Below are positions 40,204-43,797 of a DNA stretch of 43,797 nt, piece by piece (the stretch's first letter is position 1; every line of letters begins with the position of its first letter). The notes under the pieces are model-generated. The model was not told the origin of the DNA and ran no database searches. It saw nothing but the letters and a program-made list of their open reading frames with translations. This DNA is from Gemmatimonadales bacterium. GTDB lineage: Bacteria > Gemmatimonadota > Gemmatimonadetes > Palauibacterales > Palauibacteraceae. Made by a program: the position numbers and the translations under genes. The DNA lies in assembly GCA_009840115.1 (NCBI GenBank), contig VXOJ01000056.1:1-43797 (forward strand). Direction: 5' to 3'.

Positions 40204-41583
40204 ATGCATGACTCGACGGCGCAGTTCTGGCTGGGCCTCCTGAGTCTCGGCGGGGACGCCGAGCATCGAGCGCGGCTTTGGAACGCGTACCTCGGCCAAC
40301 ATCTTCCGGCTAGGACACAGCGAGAGCCACAGCCAGGCAGTGGCTGGCCAACGGCGTTTATCCCACCGCCGGCTGACGGTTGGCCCACGATGACACCAGA
40401 AGAGGAAGCCTCTATAGAAGAACTGGCTCGAGACAGCGGAGGACATCCAGTATTCGGCTACTCTTTCATGAACTTTCAAGGATACAGCTTTTCGGATTCC
40501 GTGGATCTATCGGGGTTAACGTTGATCTATGCGAATTTCGACAACGCAGCGTTCGAAGCAGAAGTGTCGCTGTCGAGTGATACCAGGTTTCTCCACGACT
40601 GCAGCTTTCGAGGGGTCAGGTTCATGGATCGAGTTTCGGCATGGGGACCCCACTTCCTTTGCCCAGTGGATTTTGTGAACTCCATATTCGAAGGACCGGC
40701 TTGGTTCCACAGTGTGACATTCGAGGGCGGTGCATCGTTCAATCACGTCGTGTTCAAAGAACAAGTATCGCTCAACGATTCACGCTTTGAGCAACTGTAT
40801 TACTCCAGTGCGATGATGCCACTATATCTCGCTGACTTCAGATATGCGAAGTTTGAAGGAAGGGCTAGATTCCACCGAACAGTCTTCGGTAGCGATCCTG
40901 AGGTGCATTCGCGTCAGCTTACCCCAGGGCGAAACGCAGATTTCACGGGAGCAACATTCGAACGTCCGACCGAGTTTCAAAAGGCAACTTTTGTTGGTCC
41001 ACCGGCCTTTTTTGCGACGGATTTACATGAGGATACGAATTTTTCGTCAGTCGAGTGGGGTGAAGGGACGACGGATAGGGGGAGACTTCGGTATGCGATC
41101 CGCGCGTGGGAACGGCTCGAATTGCTGATGAGCGACTTGGAGAAACCCTTAGATAGACACCGGTTCTTCCGGTTGAAGATGAGGGCTCGCCGGAAGGAGG
41201 AGAGTGCTCTCATACGGACGTTGAACTGGTTGTTTGAGACAATTGCGGACTACGGGTGGGGTGTACGCCGTGCCGTCTACGCGTGGGCGGTGCTGTGGCT
41301 GGGCGGGGGCGTGCTGTTCTCGGGAAGCGTCGCGGCGTCGGGGGACAACGGCAACTGGAGGGATTGGTTGATCGCAGGTCTGGCCACGAGTTTTTCGAAC
41401 GCGCACGCGTTCTTGGGCCTTGCGGACGAGGGGGGGTATCTCGCCGAATTCCGGACGGTCGTGGAGAACAACGATGGTTGGGGCGTAGTGAATTCGATTG
41501 GAGTCCTACAAGTGGTGTTGGGGCCAATCTTTCTGTTTTTCGTGCTCCTCACAATGCGGAATCGATTTCGACTAGGTGGTTGA
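40204..41583 (+). CDS. Pentapeptide-repeat-like protein with C-terminal two-helix channel-type domain
   Basis: A 459-residue protein. After a lead rich in Trp and Pro (1-80), residues about 86-290 have F or L every fifth position (GYSFMNFQGYSFSDSVDLSG, ADFTGATFERPTEFQKATF), as in right-handed pentapeptide beta-solenoids, with longer interruptions. A basic helix (about 295-345) leads to one transmembrane helix at 355-375, a short hydrophobic segment (388-410, containing ATSFSNAHAFLGL) and a second helix at 430-451 ending TMRNRFRLGG. This TM-loop-TM end is typical of pentapeptide proteins with an ion-channel-like tail. GC and codon use are clearly lower than in neighbouring genes. TAGGTACCTA, a perfect palindrome (40195-40204), overlaps the ATG. 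Its stop overlaps the next start. Confidence 0.8.
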   Translation: MHDSTAQFWLGLLSLGGDAEHRARLWNAYLGQHLPARTQREPQPGSGWPTAFIPPPADGWPTMTPEEEASIEELARDSGGHPVFGYSFMNFQGYSFSDSVDLSGLTLIYANFDNAAFEAEVSLSSDTRFLHDCSFRGVRFMDRVSAWGPHFLCPVDFVNSIFEGPAWFHSVTFEGGASFNHVVFKEQVSLNDSRFEQLYYSSAMMPLYLADFRYAKFEGRARFHRTVFGSDPEVHSRQLTPGRNADFTGATFERPTEFQKATFVGPPAFFATDLHEDTNFSSVEWGEGTTDRGRLRYAIRAWERLELLMSDLEKPLDRHRFFRLKMRARRKEESALIRTLNWLFETIADYGWGVRRAVYAWAVLWLGGGVLFSGSVAASGDNGNWRDWLIAGLATSFSNAHAFLGLADEGGYLAEFRTVVENNDGWGVVNSIGVLQVVLGPIFLFFVLLTMRNRFRLGG

Positions 41584-42896
41584 GAGTCGTAGAGAAGATC
41601 GCGTGGGCCACGAGGGGCTTCGGAGAATCCGACGACGAGACAGAAGTTGTCTGCTGCATCAGCGCCGGCCGGACTCAGGAGATAGGTCACTCTCTCCCGG
41701 GCCGGCACAACGGTGGACTAGGTCGTAAGTTGACTGACCTTGAGCCCTGCGAACCTCGGGAGATTCCCTTGACTCAAAGACCTGACTGGCAGCCGGCCTT
41801 CGTCCTTCCAAACCTCGCCCTTGCGGGGGAGCCAAACGTCTCCGAGTACGTGCCATCGGAGCTCACCATCGGTCTCGACGGCATCGCGATTGTACCCGCT
41901 ACGGATGATCGAGTCATGGCAATCCGCAGGTGGTCGAGCACCGCCGATCATTTCCTCAGCGCCTTCGCGGATGGCTACGGAAAGACCATTTCACCCGCCC
42001 TCCTTCTCGTGAGGAACGATTACGACTCCGACCTGAATCGGGACGTTACTCCCATAATCTCGTTTCGAAACGCCGTGGCCGTCTCCTCGATTCTCGCCGT
42101 CAGATCTCACTGGCCCTACGCGACATCGCATGGGCCGGCGTGGTCTGAAGCGTTCGACTACCATTCTGTCGAGTTGGCAATCGACGGCCGTCGCCTCAAT
42201 CTGTTCTCCCCTGCGTTGGATTCATACAACCTAGATTCGGACGGGCTCCGGCTTTCGGTCGATGTCCGCATCCCGCGGACCAGCCCGATCGAGGTTGACG
42301 AGTTCTTGGCGAGACGCCTCGGACAGCTATGGAGTCTCCTGTACAGACAAAGAAAGGATAAGTGGAAGGCCAGGAAAGTGTTCCGCTCGCTGGAAGCGGC
42401 GTACCAAGCGCTACGAATGCCTTCTCGACACTATGGGTCGTTGAGCGAAATCGGTTTGGCGACAATCAACTGGGCTACCGCCGTGGAGGTGCTCGCCGCT
42501 CCGCCAAACAGAAACGTCAACCTATGGAATTGCGTTGAATTAATCGACGAAGCTGAGCCATCTTTGGAACCCAGACTTAACCTAAGGCGATACTGGGTTC
42601 TAAATCGCAGAGAGCGTCGGCGTCAACACATGACGCTCGCTGCGCGGGTCTTTGTTCACCTCCACAACGCCCGGAGCAAGTTCGTCCATGGAGACAAGAC
42701 CTCGCCTCGACTGCTGATGCCCTTCGGCAATGGCGTGCCGATCATGTCGTTAGCCTCTTCGGTGTACCGGGTGGCGTTGGTGTCGTATTTGGACAGACAC
42801 TGGCCCCAATCCGCCGACGATCCCCTGGCGTGGGATCTACTACCACCTCCGTATGAAGACCACATCCTGAAGGCCCTCAAGGCTGACGATGGCTAG
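41580..42896 (+). CDS. HEPN-domain protein (ApeA-like), probable RNase effector
   Basis: A 438-residue protein. The first 230 residues form a beta-rich domain of no recognised family (PSELTIGLDGIAIVP..., TISPALLLVRNDYDS..., FDYHSVELAIDGRRLNLFSP). The rest is helical and holds INWATAVEVLA and, at 362-371, HNARSKFVHG. R365 and H370 make the RxxxxH motif of HEPN RNases, in the LRSKxVHG-like context of ApeA-type proteins. HEPN proteins usually cut RNA in toxin or phage-defence systems. Start: a TTG that overlaps the previous stop (TTGA); no ATG or GTG exists before the conserved part. Lower GC than the surroundings. Its stop lies 8 nt inside the kinase gene. Confidence 0.7.
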   Translation: MRVVEKIAWATRGFGESDDETEVVCCISAGRTQEIGHSLPGRHNGGLGRKLTDLEPCEPREIPLTQRPDWQPAFVLPNLALAGEPNVSEYVPSELTIGLDGIAIVPATDDRVMAIRRWSSTADHFLSAFADGYGKTISPALLLVRNDYDSDLNRDVTPIISFRNAVAVSSILAVRSHWPYATSHGPAWSEAFDYHSVELAIDGRRLNLFSPALDSYNLDSDGLRLSVDVRIPRTSPIEVDEFLARRLGQLWSLLYRQRKDKWKARKVFRSLEAAYQALRMPSRHYGSLSEIGLATINWATAVEVLAAPPNRNVNLWNCVELIDEAEPSLEPRLNLRRYWVLNRRERRRQHMTLAARVFVHLHNARSKFVHGDKTSPRLLMPFGNGVPIMSLASSVYRVALVSYLDRHWPQSADDPLAWDLLPPPYEDHILKALKADDG

Positions 42897-43650
42897 ACTT
42901 GAGCCTGCTACGGCGTCGCATCGTTTCAACGAGCGGCGGCTCGCGGACTACCTGTGCGCCTGCGGGCTGGGGGAGTTCGGGGGCGGGCTGACGGCGCTCC
43001 AGTACCAGGGCGGGCAGTCGAACCCCACCTATCGGCTTGAAGCGGGCGGGCGGTACTTCGTCCTCAGGAAGAAGCCGCCGGGCGAGCTGCTGCCCTCCGC
43101 GCACCTGATCGAGCGCGAGTACCGCGTGATGAAGGCGCTCGCGGAGACCGGCGTGCCCGTGCCGGCCATGATCCACTTGTGCGAGGACCCCGGCGTGATC
43201 GGGCAGGCGTTCTTCGTCATGGAGCACGTGGAGGGGCGCGTGCCGTCGGCCCCGGGGTTGCCCGAGGTCGACTCTCCCGTCGAGAGGGCGGCGATCTATG
43301 ACGCGATGAACGAAGCGCTGGCGCGGCTCCATGCGGTCGACTGGGCGGCCGTCGGTCTCGCGGACTACGGAAAACCGTCGCACTACGTGGCGCGGCAGAT
43401 CTCCGTCTGGACGCGACAGTACGAGGCGGCCCGCACCGACCCGATCCCGGCCATGGAGGCGCTCGTCGAGTGGCTCCCGGCGCATATCCCCGTCGGCGAC
43501 GCGTCCGAGGAGGAGACGACCATCGCGCACGGAGACTACCGGCTCGACAACATGATCCTGCACCCGACGGAGCCGCAGGTGCTGGCGATCGTGGACTGGG
43601 AACTGTCGACGCTGGGCCAGCATTTGCCATCCCGCGCGGATCTGTTGTGA
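42889..43650 (+). pseudogene. APH-family (ACAD10-like) phosphotransferase, truncated
   Basis: 253 residues of a kinase-like protein of the aminoglycoside-phosphotransferase superfamily that is usually found with acyl-CoA dehydrogenases. Present: LQYQGGQSNPTYRL (nucleotide loop), FVLRKKPPGELLPSAHLIEREYRV, the catalytic loop HGDYRLDN (His214, Asp216) and the Mg2+ site VDWE (Asp236). Full-length relatives continue for about 100 residues after WELSTLG with helices that close the substrate pocket. Here the frame changes to QHLPSRADLL and stops inside the terminal repeat. GC is high again, like the rest of the window. Probably inactivated, though the catalytic residues themselves survive. Confidence 0.75.
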
Positions 43651-43707
43651 CCATTGAAGTTACGGGATTATGGCGTCGATTTCCCGCCGTTCGGTTCCCG
43701 CCGAGTC
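43642..43707 (+). repeat. Terminal repeat, right copy (probable mobile-element end)
   Basis: Counterpart of 1-66 in inverted orientation. It begins CTGTTGTGA, whose TGA ends the truncated kinase, and contains TTACGGGA and two direct copies of TTCCCGCC separated by GTTCGG. Four nucleotides after it comes the stop of a minus-strand recombinase-like frame. The arrangement resembles the attachment end of an integrated element. Confidence 0.6.
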
Positions 43708-43711
43708 GATT

Positions 43712-43797
43712 TCAGCCCCGCGGCCTCCGGCGGCTCCGGATTGCCTGCCTGAGTTGAGCCTCGTCGGGCTGCTGGTAACAGCGCAGCACCGTCTTGG
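43712..43797 (-). CDS. C-terminal end of a probable tyrosine recombinase (runs off the window)
   Basis: The last 27 codons of a minus-strand gene read KTVLRCYQQPDEAQLRQAI, then an Arg-rich tail and TGA (43712-43714). A Tyr in the context ...VLRCYQQPDE... near the C-terminus matches how many phage-type integrases end, where that Tyr is the nucleophile. Only this fragment is available, so the call rests on one short motif plus its place beside a repeat that interrupts a gene. Confidence 0.45.
   Translation of the reverse strand, partial: KTVLRCYQQPDEAQLRQAIRSRRRPRG

Noticed and set aside
40159..40479. Minus-strand 106-codon frame opposite the pentapeptide-repeat gene
   Set aside because: Rich in Trp, Arg and Cys, with no recognisable domain; the plus-strand protein explains the region.
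1..43797. CRISPR array or replication origin
   Set aside because: No regularly spaced identical repeats, no cas-like genes, and no DnaA-box cluster or origin-type AT-rich unwinding region were seen.

Overview
The window is a high-GC (roughly two-thirds G+C or more by eye), gene-dense bacterial segment. It carries a Gram-negative TonB-dependent outer-membrane receptor, many Tat-type signal peptides, several exported amidohydrolases, a PadR/permease-prefix pair and an rng-rplU-rpmA block. This mix fits the Gemmatimonadota, perhaps a marine or host-associated lineage. That placement is inferred from gene content; no rRNA gene is present to test it. No tRNA, rRNA or CRISPR array was seen.

Layout: (1) 1-321, a rhodanese gene cut short by a repeat at the window edge. 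(2) 491-5465, a ParDE toxin-antitoxin pair, a VOC protein, a secreted ankyrin protein, a PadR regulator with its probable operator and membrane partner, an AraC-like regulator and an unknown membrane protein. (3) 5588-13494, six tightly packed plus-strand genes: M19 dipeptidase-like protein, exported amidohydrolase, SLC1-type symporter, class V aminotransferase, amidase and threonine aldolase. They look like a route for importing and degrading a peptide or acylated amino acid. (4) 13504-14610, an AI-2E-type permease. (5) 14778-20310, a CoA-thioester cluster: B12-binding protein, acyl-CoA carboxylase beta subunit, AtuA, AtuA-like small protein, enoyl-CoA hydratase and two small membrane proteins, resembling acyclic-terpene or leucine catabolism. 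(6) 20361-25486, a RecQ helicase converging on a sigma / anti-sigma / TonB-receptor unit. (7) 25698-29533, acyl-CoA dehydrogenase, RNase G, L21 with an extra C-terminal domain, and L27. (8) 29635-34469 (minus), a cupin, two tandem Tat-lipoprotein amidohydrolases and an enoyl-CoA hydratase; divergent from them is a Tat-exported class V aminotransferase (34717-35982). (9) 36034-39786, a PutP-like symporter, a YciI-like protein and a Rieske dioxygenase alpha/beta pair.

(10) 39787-42896 is the most unusual part. Base composition and codon use change to a clearly lower GC, and two translationally coupled genes encode a pentapeptide-repeat protein with a two-helix channel-like C-terminus and a protein with a C-terminal HEPN-type RxxxxH motif. 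I read this as a candidate two-component abortive-infection cassette. It ends exactly at the start of a high-GC APH-family kinase gene, which is itself truncated.

The two window ends mirror each other. A related sequence of about 66 bp occurs in inverted orientation at 1-66 and 43642-43707. Each copy cuts off a gene (rhodanese on the left, kinase on the right) and supplies its stop codon. On the right the repeat is followed by the 3' end of a probable tyrosine recombinase. The window therefore appears to lie between two insertions of one integrase-bearing element family, which may also be why the sequence ends here.
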